A stretch of 64,000 nt of DNA from Ceratotherium simum simum (GCF_000283155.1 NW_004454193.1:4913650-4977649), one strand, 5' to 3'; counted from the first letter of the stretch, positions 22,768-33,500 are shown. Notes: generated by a model from the letters alone, not told the origin. Numbers and translations are program-made.

Positions 22768-23000
22768 TAGCAAGCACCGATATGGCACTTAATATGTGCA
22801 AAGTACTTTTTTAAGCACTTCATCTCGTTTAATACACATGTTATCCCTATGAAATAGGTCTTATTGTTATCTCTGTTTTACAGAGAAACTGGGGACAGAG
22901 AGGTTAAGTAATGTGCTCAGAGATTTCCGGCTAGTAGCTGGTAGAGCTGGGTTTAGACACACGCTGTCTGGCTCCTGAATCTATGCTTTATGTTGTCCTG
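22768..23000 (-). repeat. MIR SINE, antisense
   Basis: Antisense MIR: 'aatatgtgcaaagtactttt', 'gaaataggtcttattgttat', 'gagaggttaagtaatgtgct', 'ctagtagctggtagagctgg' and 'gtctggctcctgaatctatg'. It is oriented against the MIR only a few bases upstream. Confidence 0.9.
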
Positions 23001-23089
23001 AGAAAAGTCGATTGTACTTTTCCATAGTCTGCTGTATGGGGACAAACCAACTCAAACTCCTAGCTTAGTGTCTTTGACATACTCCACCA

Positions 23090-23880
23090 TCAATTAATAG
23101 TCTCTACCCTTACCCAAGTCACTGTTGATTCCTTTCTGGAAATCTTGAGGTCATCCTTCCTTTCTCTCACCATCTATCTTCAATCAGTCACCAAGTCTTT
23201 CAGTCTGTCAGGCGCTCTGAAATCTGACCCCTCCTCATTCCTACTGCCTCTGCTTCAATTTAGATGATCCCAAATCCCTCCTTCAGCAACATTCCGATAG
23301 CCTCCTGACTGGTTTTCTTGCTGCTGTCTTCTCTTCTCAGCATCCCCCCTTTTTGCCAATCCATCTTTTACTTAGCTGATAAAATGCTTTTTCTTATTAT
23401 TTGACTCTGGTCTTAATTCATGGTAGATCTTAGTTAAATGTATTCCTCTTGCCTGTGGGATAAAGTCCAAGTGCCTACAGGTGTGTCTGTGTCCTTTTAT
23501 TTCCAGGCCACTACCTGACTTAACCTTTCCCCTCCCAGCTCTGCCCCTGCCTACCTCCCTGCTTCCAGGCCCTTCTATTTACTGTTTATTTGTCAGGGAT
23601 TCTCCCTTCACTTCATCCCTTCAGCCCACTGTCCTCCTCCCTCCCCTCAGTTCATCGGAGGGAAAATCCAGCTCCTCAAGAGTTAGCTCTAAAGCTTCTG
23701 CCTCTGAAAATCCTTCCTTCCCTTGCGCCCAGTTCAGTTTCTGTTTACTTTGTCCTTCCCCGTTGCCATTGGTGTGCTTTGTGGCTCTTTGATGGTGAGG
23801 CCCTGGAGAGCAGGAACCCGATCCGTGTCTTGTTCTGCACAGCGCAGTGCAGTTTTTGCCGACAGAAGGCATGTCATGAT
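23090..23880 (+). repeat. LINE2 fragment, sense, ~0.8 kb
   Basis: Sense LINE2 with the degraded C-terminal ORF2 region and 3' UTR: 'gtcatccttcctttctctca', 'cctcctgactggttttcttg', 'gctgataaaatgctttttct', 'ccaggccactacctgactta' and 'gagcaggaacccgatccgtg'. The 100-codon frames here are repeat-derived. Confidence 0.88.
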
Positions 23881-24267
23881 ACTTATTTCTAATTTTCCAT
23901 GATGGACCTATTTTCTTATTTCTCTGTGTGAGGGAGATTCAGATGTGCGTACACATATGCACACACACATATGTATGGTGGGTGCTCCTTCTTACCCAGC
24001 AGCAATATGAGCCTTCATTTATTTTGCCTGCGTGGTGCCCTCTAGGGAAACATATGTTGCTTCTCTTAGATTGATTTTATGAGGAAAGAATGTCTACTCA
24101 ATGATGTCTGTATAGTTTTGCATGTACTTTTTCCAATTTTTATTTTTTCATCATGTTAATGACATTCACATGTTAAAAATAATCACATTGTACCGAGGAA
24201 TTATAATGGAAAATAACAACTCTCCCCCTAGTTTCTCCCCAACTTCCCCATATAGAGATGAATACTC

Positions 24268-24990
24268 TTTTTTTTTAAACAACTTTATTAAGATACAGTT
24301 TCCATACGTACAGTTTACCCATTTAAGGTGTACCATTCAGTGTTTTTTTGTGTGTGTGTGTGTATTCACAGGGTTGTGCACCCATCACTACTGAAATCTA
24401 ATTTTAGAATAGTTTCATCTCCGCTAAAACAAACCCTGTACACATTAACTGTCACTCCCCATTTATTCCTATTGGCCACCCACCGCCAGCTCTAAACAAC
24501 TACTAATCTACTTTCTATGTTTATAGATTTGCCTATTAATAGACATTTCATATAAATGGAACCATATAATATAAGGTCTCTTGTGACTGGCTTCTTAGCA
24601 TAATCTATATGTTTTCAGAGTTCATCCATGTAGTAGAATGTGTATTTCATTTATTTTTATGACTGAATAATATTCCATTATATTGATAGACCACATTTTA
24701 TTTACCCATTCATCACTTGATGGACATCTGGGTTGTTTCCACTTTTTGGCTATTATGAATTATGCTGCTATAAACATCTGTGAACAAGTTTTCCTATAGA
24801 CATATGTTTTCATTTCTCTTGGGCATATACCTAGGAGTGGAATTGCTGAGTCATATAGTAACTATGTTTAACTTTTTGAGGAACTGGCAAACTGTTTTCC
24901 TAAGCCACTATACCACATTGCATCTCCACTAGCAATGTCAAGAGGGTCCCAGTTTCTTCACATCCTTGCCGGAACATGTTATTGCCCAAC
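24268..24990 (-). repeat. L1M 3' region, antisense
   Basis: Antisense L1M: 'actttattaagatacagttt', 'cccatttaaggtgtaccatt', 'agacatttcatataaatgga', 'taatattccattatattgat', 'gttgtttccactttttggct', 'tgggcatatacctaggagtg' and 'gaggaactggcaaactgttt'. A (TG)n run lies at about 24345-24364. Confidence 0.92.
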
Positions 24991-25283
24991 TTTTTACCTC
25001 TCTCATTTAATTCTCGTAATTCTATGAGTTAGCCGAAGAAAAATATTCCTACTGTTATTTTGTAGATGAAAACTCCAAGTCAGCAGACAGGTGAAATAAG
25101 ATATGCCTAGTATGAGTGTGACTAGAGGGGAAGAAGAGACATGGGTAGTTTAAAACAACGTCATCCAAAATTTGTTTAAGTTTTTGAATCAGATACTTAG
25201 AGCTGTGTTAGAGATCATATTTCCCATCCCCACATTTTTTTTTTATTGGTATGATTGTATTTCTTTTGCCTTCCTTTTTTTTA

Positions 25284-25350
25284 AAAAATTGAGATATAAT
25301 TCACATCACATAAAATTAACCATTTTAAAGTGTATGAGATGACAACTCTT
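25284..25350 (-). repeat. L1M 3' end scrap, antisense
   Basis: 'attgagatataattcacatc' and 'aaattaaccattttaaagtg' match the antisense L1M 3' end. Confidence 0.8.
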
Positions 25351-25414
25351 ATTCATGTGTATTGCTTAGTGCTTCTGATAGTTTAAAAATATTTGCATAT
25401 GCTTAAAAAATACC

Positions 25415-25437
25415 TTTTTTTTTTTTTAAAAAAAAAA
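25415..25437. repeat. T13A10 homopolymer junction
   Basis: A run of 13 T followed directly by 10 A gives a perfect short self-complementary tract, probably two decayed poly-A tails back to back. Confidence 0.85.
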
Positions 25438-25439
25438 GG

Positions 25440-26130
25440 AGAAATACAAAGTTTGATCTCCAGGGAGCCATCACAGATGTACAGAAGGAACATGAACATA
25501 AGGACCAGAAGGCAAACCAAAAGTCACTTGTTTTGAAGTAATTAAGATAATTGTGTTGACTTTCTTCCATACTTCAGATATAGCCTTTTCAAAATTGGAA
25601 AGATGTGCCTGCCTTGTATTCTGACATGAATATTTAGCAGTGTCATCTCTAACCCTAGGATCGTACAGTAAATGTTAACAAGAAATACCAGAACTTGTGT
25701 TTTCCCTGTCTTACTGTTTTTCTACAGGAATGCTGACAGCTAGAATGGCTTTATGACACTGCGCCAACAAACCTGAATATTACATGTGTAGTTACCTAGG
25801 TAGGTGTAGAGTGTATTTTTTTTTAAGAGCTGGACATAGTGACTGGATGTCATCAGTTACATCTGTTGTATAATCCTGAAGAATTTTACATACACTTTAA
25901 CAAAAATTGCAAATAAGAATTTTTTAATAAATTATGTTTTCATGTTATGTTTCTGCTAAATGAATAGAATATTTTCTGAAAAGATGAAACTTCTAAGGAT
26001 TGAAGAAATGCCTTATATGATATTTTCAGGTTCTTGTGTTTCTACTCAGGGTGGCATAGTTTTATGTTTTGTGAGAAAACATGCACATTTCACAGTAGGT
26101 TCTCCCAGTCTGTTTCACTTCTCCATCTCA
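25440..26130. other. unassigned sequence
   Basis: No repeat, exon or RNA gene recognised. Confidence 0.4.
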
Positions 26131-26132
26131 TA

Positions 26133-26240
26133 TTGCTTGTTTCTGTCCACTTGAAGCAGGTATCTGATAGAAATATGTAACCTACTTGACAGTAGTAGGT
26201 TACATATTTCTATCAGATATTTGCTTGTTTCTGTCCACTT
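26133..26240. repeat. perfect 26-bp-arm hairpin flanked by 20-bp direct repeats
   Basis: Arms 26161-26186 and 26194-26219 are exact reverse complements over 26 bp, separated by the 7-base loop TGACAGT. A perfect 20-bp direct repeat (26133-26152 and 26221-26240, starting TTGCTTGTTTCTG) brackets them. No transposon family known to me has this form. Template switching during replication or repair is the most economical origin. The predicted RNA would be an shRNA-like stem-loop, but no expression evidence is available. Confidence 0.95.
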
Positions 26241-26545
26241 TGGAGAATCGTTAGGGCCACTGAAAATGTTATCTCTGGCTTAGCTGACAGCTTTTATTGC
26301 TGATCTGGTGGGAACCTAGTCTATTACTTTTTCAGTGCATTTCAGAGTCCCCATTGTCTCACAAGAAACTTTTCCCTCCTTTCCCTGCCCACCTCAAATG
26401 AACAAAATTTCACTGTATATTCTAATTATAAAATACATGATCATATATTCAGAGAGTGCTGAAAGATTTAAAGAAGAAAGTAAAAGTCCTCCTTAATCTT
26501 ACTTCCCAGACAAACATGATCACTGTGAATATTTTGGCCTCTAAC

Positions 26546-26884
26546 AGGGGTTAGTCAGCTGTGGCCTGTGGGCTAACTCTGGACTGCCACCTGTTTTTGT
26601 ATGGCCTGTAAGCTAAGAATGGTATTTACATTTTAAAATGGTTGAAAAAAAAATCAGAATAATAATATTTTGTGACATATGAAAATAATATGAAATTTAA
26701 ACTTTAGTTTCCATAAATAAAGTCTTATTGGAACACAGCCATGCTCATTCATTTACATATTGTAAATGTCTGCTTCCATGCTAAAACAGCAGATTTGAGT
26801 AGTTGTGACAAACCGATGGCCTCCAAAGCCTGAAGTATTTACTCTCTGGCCCTTCACAGAAAAAAATTTGCTGACCTCTGATCT
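26546..26884. mobile_element. hAT-type non-autonomous DNA transposon
   Basis: Starts CAGGGGTTAGTCAGCTGTGG and ends TTTGCTGACCTCTG. It contains 'aataaagtcttattggaaca', 'cagccatgctcattcattta' and 'cctgaagtatttactctctg', typical of a common mammalian hAT MITE whose family name I cannot fix. The 8-bp flanks GCCTCTAA and ATCTATAA are compatible with a decayed duplication. Confidence 0.88.
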
Positions 26885-27319
26885 ATAACCTTCAAGACTT
26901 TTTTCCTGTGCATTTGTGTGAATATGTGTGGGTGTATTTTTTAAAGAGTGGGGTCATCCTGTGTGCTTTTGTCATCTACCCTTTTTATGGAATGTTTACT
27001 AGTAAATTCTGTTGAGCTCTTTTTGTTTGTTTATTCCATTGAATTAAAATCTGAGAATAACTACTTTTCTTTTTGTGTTTGTATTATATAAACTTATTAA
27101 ATGTTACCTCAGAACAGTAATAATAATTGTATTTACTGTATCACTTAGAATTGATTTTAATTGTTTAATGAAATAAAAGTTTATTTTTCTCATCCAAATC
27201 ACAAGATAGGTAGTTATGAAGCTGCCTGAGAAGGTCGTGCAGAGCTAGGATCTTTTTAGTGTTCTGCCATTCTCAGCATATAGGTTCATCGAAAGATAGT
27301 GAATAGACTCTGTCATTGT

Positions 27320-27725
27320 TGTGTGACAAATTAGCACAAAACTTAATGGTTTGAAACAGCAGATATTTATTATCTTACAGTTTCTATGGGTGAGGAATCC
27401 AGATAGTGCTTAGCAGGGTGCCTCTGGCTCAGAGTCTCTCAGAAGGCTGCGCTCAAGATGTTGGCTGGGGCTGCGTTTATTTTAAGATTTGACTAGGGGC
27501 GGAGGGGATCTGGTTCCAGGCTCACTCTTGTGGCTGTTGGCTGGAGGAGATGCTTCTATTTCATCAACTAGAACTGTGCCACATGGGTACCCCAGCTGCA
27601 AGGAAGTCTGGGAAAGCGAGCTTTTTGAGTGGGCCCACTGTTTCCCAAGTCAAAATCAGGATTTTGTTGACCAGAAAAATGGTCAGAATAGACACTGGGT
27701 GGGCAACAGATGGTATCTACCATAC
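27320..27725 (+). repeat. unclassified old interspersed repeat
   Basis: 'gtgtgacaaattagcacaaa', 'cttaatggtttgaaacagca', 'tttattatcttacagtttct' and 'aggctgcgctcaagatgttg' follow a common old mammalian repeat (LTR or DNA type) that I cannot name. Frames of up to 89 codons here are repeat shadows. Confidence 0.6.
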
Positions 27726-27919
27726 CCGCCTTCTAAGGTGGTTGTAAGGGTGCCGTGAGGTAACAACCCAGCAGTTGTCTGTTTTATAATGTGCACTCAA
27801 TTAAACAGTAGCTATGATTATTACTTATTAATTATATAATGTAGCTTAGGAAGTTAGCAGGTTGACGTAACAGGATCCCCGTGCACTGATACTGAAAGAA
27901 CTAGCAAAGAAAGAATAAA

Positions 27920-28350
27920 AGGAACATTTATTGAGTACTGCCTAGTATATGCCAGGCATTTTATTAATATAAGTTATCTGACTTAATTCTCATAATAAAC
28001 CTGTGAAGTAGGTGTTATTTGCCCCATTTTACAGATGAGGAAGCCGAGGCCCAATATTATTAAGTAGATTGTTTAAGGAGCGCATCCCACTGGTGTGCCT
28101 TGAGTGGTTTATAGGTTGTGGAGATAAGGGGGTCTTGGAGTGAGCTGGATCATTCTGGGCCCTTCAGCTATAGCCCTAGCAGCCTCTTCTGGTTACTCCA
28201 GTGTGCCTTGCAGATATCGTAATTTTCTACATGCTTCATGATGTGGAAAAAGCTAGAAGATAGTGCTCTGTCTAGTAGGTAGCAGAGCTGGAAGTGGAAC
28301 CCAGATGAGCATTACCTCCAGAAGCCTGCCTTCTCTCCATAACGGGGCCC
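27920..28350 (-). repeat. MIR SINE, antisense, split by a ~180-bp insert
   Basis: The first part (27920-28080) reads 'acatttattgagtactgcct', 'aataaacctgtgaagtaggt', 'gccccattttacagatgagg'. It resumes at about 28265-28350 with 'ctagtaggtagcagagctgg' and 'cctgccttctctccataac'. The insert (28081-28262) may be an hAT scrap ('ctacatgcttcatgatgtgg') but is not assigned. Confidence 0.82.
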
Positions 28351-28920
28351 TCCCCATCTACGGAAGCAGTGAATATTAGTTAGGCTGAGATAGGAGTTAA
28401 AATGCAGCTTCATTGAATACTTCAAGTACTGTATTTCTTTTATATTTACATTTCTCTCTCTCTTGCTTTTAATATACATATTGCATGCAGAAAAAGAGGT
28501 TTTCTTGGATTATAAAATTATTTAACATTATTTGCGGTTAACTGTAGATCTAAATGGAATCTTACTTGGCCACTAGGTGTCTCCTTTTGGTCCTATCCTT
28601 TCTCCTGTGCCACACTCTTAGAAGGAACCTAAAATGGATGTAAGGAAGATTAGACAAGGAGATTAAAAAATGCGTAGGACCTGCACTCTCATGATTCCAG
28701 TTGCCTTTTTTGTCCTTTACTCTCTACTTCTCTTCCTTCCTGCTCATAGGCTGGTATTTAGGTAATAGATCAATGCTCTGGAAACTTCGATGACTCTTTC
28801 ATGCCTCTTTCTCATTTATAAAAGTAGTAAAGTGGGGGGAAAGAACACCTGTGCTCATCTAGATATGTTAGGTAATAAAGTAATTGAAACGTTTGCAGGG
28901 GATTTTAGGAACAATTTTAA

Positions 28921-29131
28921 TACAGCCATGTGTCACTTAACAGGGACTCGTTCTGAGAAATGTGTCATTAGGTGATTTTATTGTTGTGTGAACATCATAG
29001 AGTTTACTTACACAAACCTAGATGGTATAGGCTACTACACACCTAGGCTATATGGTGCTAATCTTATGGCACCACCGTCATGTATGTGGTCTGCTGTTGA
29101 CGGAAATGTCGTTATGTGGCACATGATGGTA
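28921..29131. mobile_element. Tigger-type DNA transposon MITE
   Basis: TA target duplication (28921-28922 and 29130-29131) with imperfect inverted ends: 'cagccatgtgtcacttaac' against the reverse of 'gtcgttatgtggcacatgat'. Internal 'aacatcatagagtttactta' and 'aacctagatggtataggcta' are characteristic. Internally deleted and non-coding. Confidence 0.88.
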
Positions 29132-29199
29132 TAGTTTATTATCGTGCGAATACTTGTGTTACTAGGCAAATAATAATTGTATTACTAATATTAATTTCC

Positions 29200-29345
29200 C
29201 TATTCTTTAATCATACTGGCTATAACTTACATGTACTAGCTTCTATAATCCTCACAGTAACCCTACGTAGTTGCCATTTTTTCCTTGATTTTAATGATGA
29301 GGAAATTGAAGCTTAGAGAGACTGGCTAATTTGCTCCAAGTTTAA
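29200..29345 (-). repeat. MIR SINE, antisense
   Basis: 'tataatcctcacagtaaccc', 'tgatgaggaaattgaagctt' and 'agagagactggctaatttgc' give the MIR core in antisense. Confidence 0.78.
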
Positions 29346-30119
29346 TAGAGTTTGCTTGCTTTCAGATTTTTCTCCCTCCATTTGGAAACTATTAATTCAT
29401 TATAGTGGTGGGGTGAGTTTGGCTTAAGTCAGTAAGTTTTAAAATTCCTGTAAAATAATTCAGCAGAAAGTACTTCTGGAACCGTGGTTTGGTTCTGAGA
29501 GCAGAAATCCATTTTCTGCAGTTGTCTTGTAGAAGTGAGCAGTGTGCTCTGGATGTGGGCTCCCTTCAGGAGTGCTACAGGCTCTTCGCAGAATTACCCA
29601 TCCTGTACACTCAGGAATCACTTCCTTTCCCTTGCCTGCAGTGCAGCGCCCATTATCATAGAAGCAGCTCAGGTTCAGACCTGGAGCTGCACAGAATGGG
29701 ACGTTCTTCTTATCCAATTAGAGATGTGCTAAAAGATGGGAAGGCAGCAGGGCCTAGGATTTTCTTTGAGACTGCTGGCTATGTTCTCTTTTACCTGAAT
29801 TTAGATTCTGCATTAATTTCCAGATTTCTCCAATTGTCTTTTTTAAAAAATCAGCTCATGCTAGGTTTTCTTTAGTTTCGAATAATTTAATTGTGCTTAG
29901 TATCTCTCCAGTTGACTCCCCAGTTGTGGTGGTGGTTTCTGCAGACCACAGGAAAATGTGTAACAAATGTGAGATGAGAGAGCGTTGTCAGGCAGGGGCC
30001 ACTTTCTCTGGGAAGTTGGAGCTGGGAGTGGGAGCAGTCCCCAGCGCTAACAGGCACACCCCCAAGATCTGCCTCCAACACTTGTCAGTTCTCTCCCTTT
30101 GTTCCCCTTCCGACTCACT

Positions 30120-30450
30120 TCCTGCCAGGGATTTGTGACATATTTCGTCGCAGATCAAATGAGCCCCTGACACCTGATTGCCGAGTGCTTCTTGTTTACA
30201 GTTGCTTTCCAAGGACACCTAGACAAGATGGAAAGCTTAACGCGCGGTAATTAAATTTGCATCTGCTCTGTGACAGGACTCAAAGGAGTTTTTTCCCCTC
30301 CGCATATGAATCTCATTGTAGAACTCCTACTGTCTTTGACCATACAACATCTAAAAAGGCAAGATGTGGACAGGTAAACAAACATTGGTTCAGGCTGCTG
30401 CCTGTCATTATAATGATGAATATTAAATAAGATCGCTGGTATCCCTTTCC
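30120..30450. promoter_or_regulatory. candidate developmental enhancer (homeodomain/POU/forkhead motifs)
   Basis: Repeat-free sequence with clustered sites: TAATTA (30248-30253) abutting the POU octamer ATTTGCAT (30255-30262), and the forkhead consensus GTAAACA (30374-30380) within GTAAACAAACA. A further TAATGATGAATATTAAAT-like AT block follows near 30410-30430. Motif identity is read directly; enhancer function is inferred. Confidence 0.42.
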
Positions 30451-30569
30451 TACTTGACTTTCTACTCTTCCCCTACTTGTTTAGCCCGATTTATAACTGG
30501 GCTTAAATATAAGAACTGTAGCTTGGAGGTGATTTTTTTTTTTTTAATCTTTTTAAAGAAAAACAAACA

Positions 30570-30710
30570 TTGCTGAACAATCTGGATTGGTTTAACACCC
30601 TTTGGATTGTACATTTCTCACAAATGCTGATGAATAATTCAGCAAAGCCAAACACAATCTGCTGGTGGTATCTAGTGTTATTCACACTTGCTAATGAATA
30701 ATTCCCTTTA
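30570..30710. promoter_or_regulatory. duplicated 16-bp AT motif with MARE-like palindrome
   Basis: TGCTGATGAATAATTC (30625-30640) recurs as TGCTAATGAATAATTC (30689-30704), 15 of 16 identical and 64 bp apart. The first copy sits in the palindrome TGCTGA-N8-TCAGCA (30625-30644), made of two MAF half-sites. SOX-like AACAAT and ATTGT words lie upstream. Function is inferred. Confidence 0.42.
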
Positions 30711-30964
30711 GCTTTTATAGAGTGGCTCTAAGGAGTGACTTCTGGGACTCAGATGGGTTATTATTGGGCTATTTGTCAGTGTCTTTGGGGCATTGTGAGC
30801 CAGAGTCCAACTTGGCTGCCCACTCCACATACCTTCTCGGATTCTTCTGGGAAACATGCAGCTCTTTCTGTCGCAGCTCTTTTAGCCCTCGAATGTTGCT
30901 ATGAAAGAGGCAATGCAGTAACAGGATTGAGCTCCACTATAATTTCATTGATTCAGTTACTTCA

Positions 30965-31058
30965 GTGTTTCATTCAAATAAAGAAGTGTTTATTGAGCAC
31001 CTTACTAGGTACAAAGTACTGGGCATGGCATGGTGTATATACAGAGGTAAGATAGATT
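30965..31058 (-). repeat. LINE2 3' end, antisense
   Basis: 'cattcaaataaagaagtgtt', 'tattgagcaccttactaggt' and 'acaaagtactgggcatgg' give the antisense LINE2 terminus. Confidence 0.8.
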
Positions 31059-31555
31059 TTATGTGAAATGTCCTCAAAGGGAATGTAGGGTATATAGGAG
31101 AGGCACGGGGTCCTGGAGGAAAATGCTCGGGGTCTTTTTGTCAAAATGACCAGTTACCATTTTCTCATCATGTTCTCAGGGATGCGTTTCAATGCATATT
31201 TGCTGTTGATGGTGTTTGTATGAGGGTTATGTTGCTTTGGATAAGCCTAAAATTTCATTTATCTTGGAACTGCTTACAGGATAATGATCCCAGAGACAAC
31301 TGAGTAAGCGACCCCTGTTCATTTCTGCTACATTGAAGTCAGGAATGTGGTATGATGACCTGGCTTTTCCAGCCTGGAGAGTCTATGGATAGTGAATGTG
31401 GATTGATTTATGTCTGAGTGGTCTACATACCGTACCTTAACAATCATACTGCGTAATGTATAACTGCGAAATCAGTGAGGCACGTCCAGTCTTGGTGAGG
31501 TTCCTTCCAGCATCCTGTATCTGCTTTAGCTTTTTCTATTCAGCTCCTAGTTTTT
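31059..31555. other. unassigned sequence
   Basis: No repeat, exon or RNA gene recognised. Confidence 0.4.
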
Positions 31556-31559
31556 CCTC

Positions 31560-31925
31560 TTCTTCCTGAGCACACTGGAAGATTACAATTCCCAGCTTCC
31601 TTGCTCTTAGGTGGGATCATATAATTAGTTTTGACCAATGAAATGTAAGTGGAAGTGATGAGTATCATTTCCTGGTCAAGACATTTAACAGCCAGTGTGG
31701 CAACTGCGTGCTTTTCCTTTCTCTGCCACTGTTGCCTTGGCGGCTAAGTGTTCTAGATGGTGGGGTCTCCATTAGGCTGGGTCTGTGAATGACTGTGTGG
31801 AGTAGAGCCTGCCCCCTCCCCCCGTTGGCCCATGATGGATGGGTAACTTGAGCAAGAAAAACCTTTGTTGTATTAAGCTCCTTAGATTTGGAAGTTTATT
31901 CACAGTGTAGCCTAGACCATTCTCA
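31560..31925 (+). repeat. old LTR-like interspersed repeat
   Basis: 'agattacaattcccagcttc', 'ttttgaccaatgaaatgtaa', 'gtctgtgaatgactgtgtgg' and 'gagcaagaaaaacctttgtt' then 'ttaagctccttagatttgg' follow the layout of an old retroviral LTR family. A related copy is at 37105-37480. The family is not named. Confidence 0.65.
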
Positions 31926-31954
31926 CTAGTACAGAGGGATTACTACAGGAAGAG

Positions 31955-31974
31955 GGTGTGTGTGTGTGTGTGTG
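31955..31974 (+). repeat. (GT)n microsatellite
   Basis: About 10 GT units at the end of the LTR-like repeat. Confidence 0.95.
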
Positions 31975-32279
31975 ATCTAGGGTCTGGTATGCCACCAAGA
32001 TTTCAGCCAGCTTTGCAGAGTGTGGTTTCAGTTGAGAATTGAAGGATAGACCTAATTTAGGGATAGAAAAAGACTTTATTTCATCAGTTACCAAGGAATC
32101 TGTGGGAGAAATAACATTGATATAAACAGAGTCATGGAAATAAGAGAATAATTAGTGAGAAGGCCCAGAGTGGAGTGGAGGCTATTGTAACTCATATTAA
32201 CGAATTTTAAATTGTATCCAGCATGTTTAATTGGTAAGATTGTGAACCTGTAATTTTTCTCTTTGCTTATGGTTTATAC

Positions 32280-32439
32280 CAGGGGCTGGCCCTTGAGCTA
32301 AGAAAGATTATTTACATTTTTAAAAGATTGTAAAGAAAGAAGATGAAGAAGAAGAATATTGAATAGGGGCCATCTGTGGCCTATAAAGCCTAAAATATTT
32401 ACTTTCTGGACTTTTACAGAAAAAGTTTGCTGACCCCTA
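32280..32439. mobile_element. hAT-type MITE, same family as 26546-26884
   Basis: Starts CAGGGGCTGGCCC and ends AAGTTTGCTGACCCCTA, with 'gcctaaaatatttactttct' before the end. The 8-bp flanks GTTTATAC (32272-32279) and GTTTAAAA (32440-32447) look like a decayed target-site duplication. The middle is replaced by a GAA-rich run. Confidence 0.85.
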
Positions 32440-32489
32440 GTTTAAAATCTCTACATGCTATTATCAAAAAGTATCACACTTGCTAAAAT

Positions 32490-32592
32490 GTGAGTTCCTT
32501 GAGAACTGGAACTGAAGGGTTTTATTAATCTCTGTGTCTTGCTGCCTAGCATGGTGCATGGCAACATAGTACAAGCTCAGAACAAGTTTATT
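32490..32592 (+). repeat. LINE2 3' end
   Basis: 'gttccttgagaactggaact', 'ctgtgtcttgctgcctagca' and 'tggtgcatggcaacatagta' match the LINE2 terminus. Confidence 0.8.
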
Positions 32593-32939
32593 TAATTGGA
32601 TTACACACAGGCCTTGGGAGATAAGATATTTTAGAGGATGAGAACTGAGAGGAAATCATGAAAGGCCATAGGTTTGAAGGAATGGAACTTTTCCTTCTCT
32701 GTTCTCTTGGCTGGTGACAGTTTTGGATTTGTTTAAACCTAATATGTATGGACATTTAATTTTTATATTCATTTTCAAATAAATGTCATATTTTAGAAGG
32801 TTTTAAAGATATTAACTTGTACGCTGGCATCAAAGTATTGTGAGAATCTTGTTAATCTATTGGGTGTTGATGTTTTGTTTTCTCTTCTCAAGGCAACACT
32901 CAATTTTTTTTTTTGGTAACTTTTATGCAGTTCTGTCGG

Positions 32940-33500
32940 TTCATTCACTCATTTGCTTAGTCATCAGCATATACCCACAAGAAATGAAAACATATGTCCA
33001 CACATATGGTACAAAAATGCTCATAGCAGCATTGTTCATAATAGCCAAAAAGTAGAAATAACCCCAAATCAACTGATGAATGGATAAACAAAATGTTGTG
33101 TATCCATTTGATGGAATATTATTCTGCAATAAAAAGGAATGAAGTACTGATACATGCTACAACATTGATGAACCTTGAAAACATTATGCTAAGTGAAAGC
33201 CAACCACAAGAGACTACATATTGTATGATTCCATTTATATAAAATGTCTGTAATAGGCAAATCCATAGAGACAGAAAGCAGATCAGTGATTGCCTAGGGG
33301 TGGGAATGGGGTGAGGTGGGAATTGGGAGTGACTGCTACTGGGTACAGGGTTTCTTTTTAGGGTAATTACAAAGTTCTAAACTTAGATTATGGTGATTGT
33401 TGCAAAACTCTGAATATACTAAAAACTATTGAATTGTACACTCTAAATGGATAAATTTTATGTTATATGAATTATATCTCAATAAAGATATTAACAAAAA
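32940..33500 (+). repeat. L1M 3' end, sense
   Basis: 'cacaagaaatgaaaacatat', 'gcagcattgttcataatagc', 'ggaatattattctgcaataa', 'cattatgctaagtgaaagcc', 'gggagtgactgctactgggt', 'attgaattgtacactctaaa' and 'atatctcaataaaga' trace the L1M 3' UTR to its polyadenylation region. Confidence 0.93.

Larger units (their letters stand above)
29350..30960. other. 1.6-kb repeat-free block
   Basis: No repeat is recognised. A 128-codon plus-strand frame (29489-29875) overlaps an 85-codon minus-strand frame and has no splice or domain support, so I do not call it coding. The second half (30120-30720) looks regulatory. Confidence 0.5.

Noticed and set aside
23940..23975. Short CA/TG-rich alternating stretch
   Set aside because: Too short and interrupted to be informative.
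29489..29875. 128-codon plus-strand open frame
   Set aside because: An 85-codon frame is open on the opposite strand over the same bases. No domain, splice site or start context is recognisable, so it looks like a stop-poor patch.
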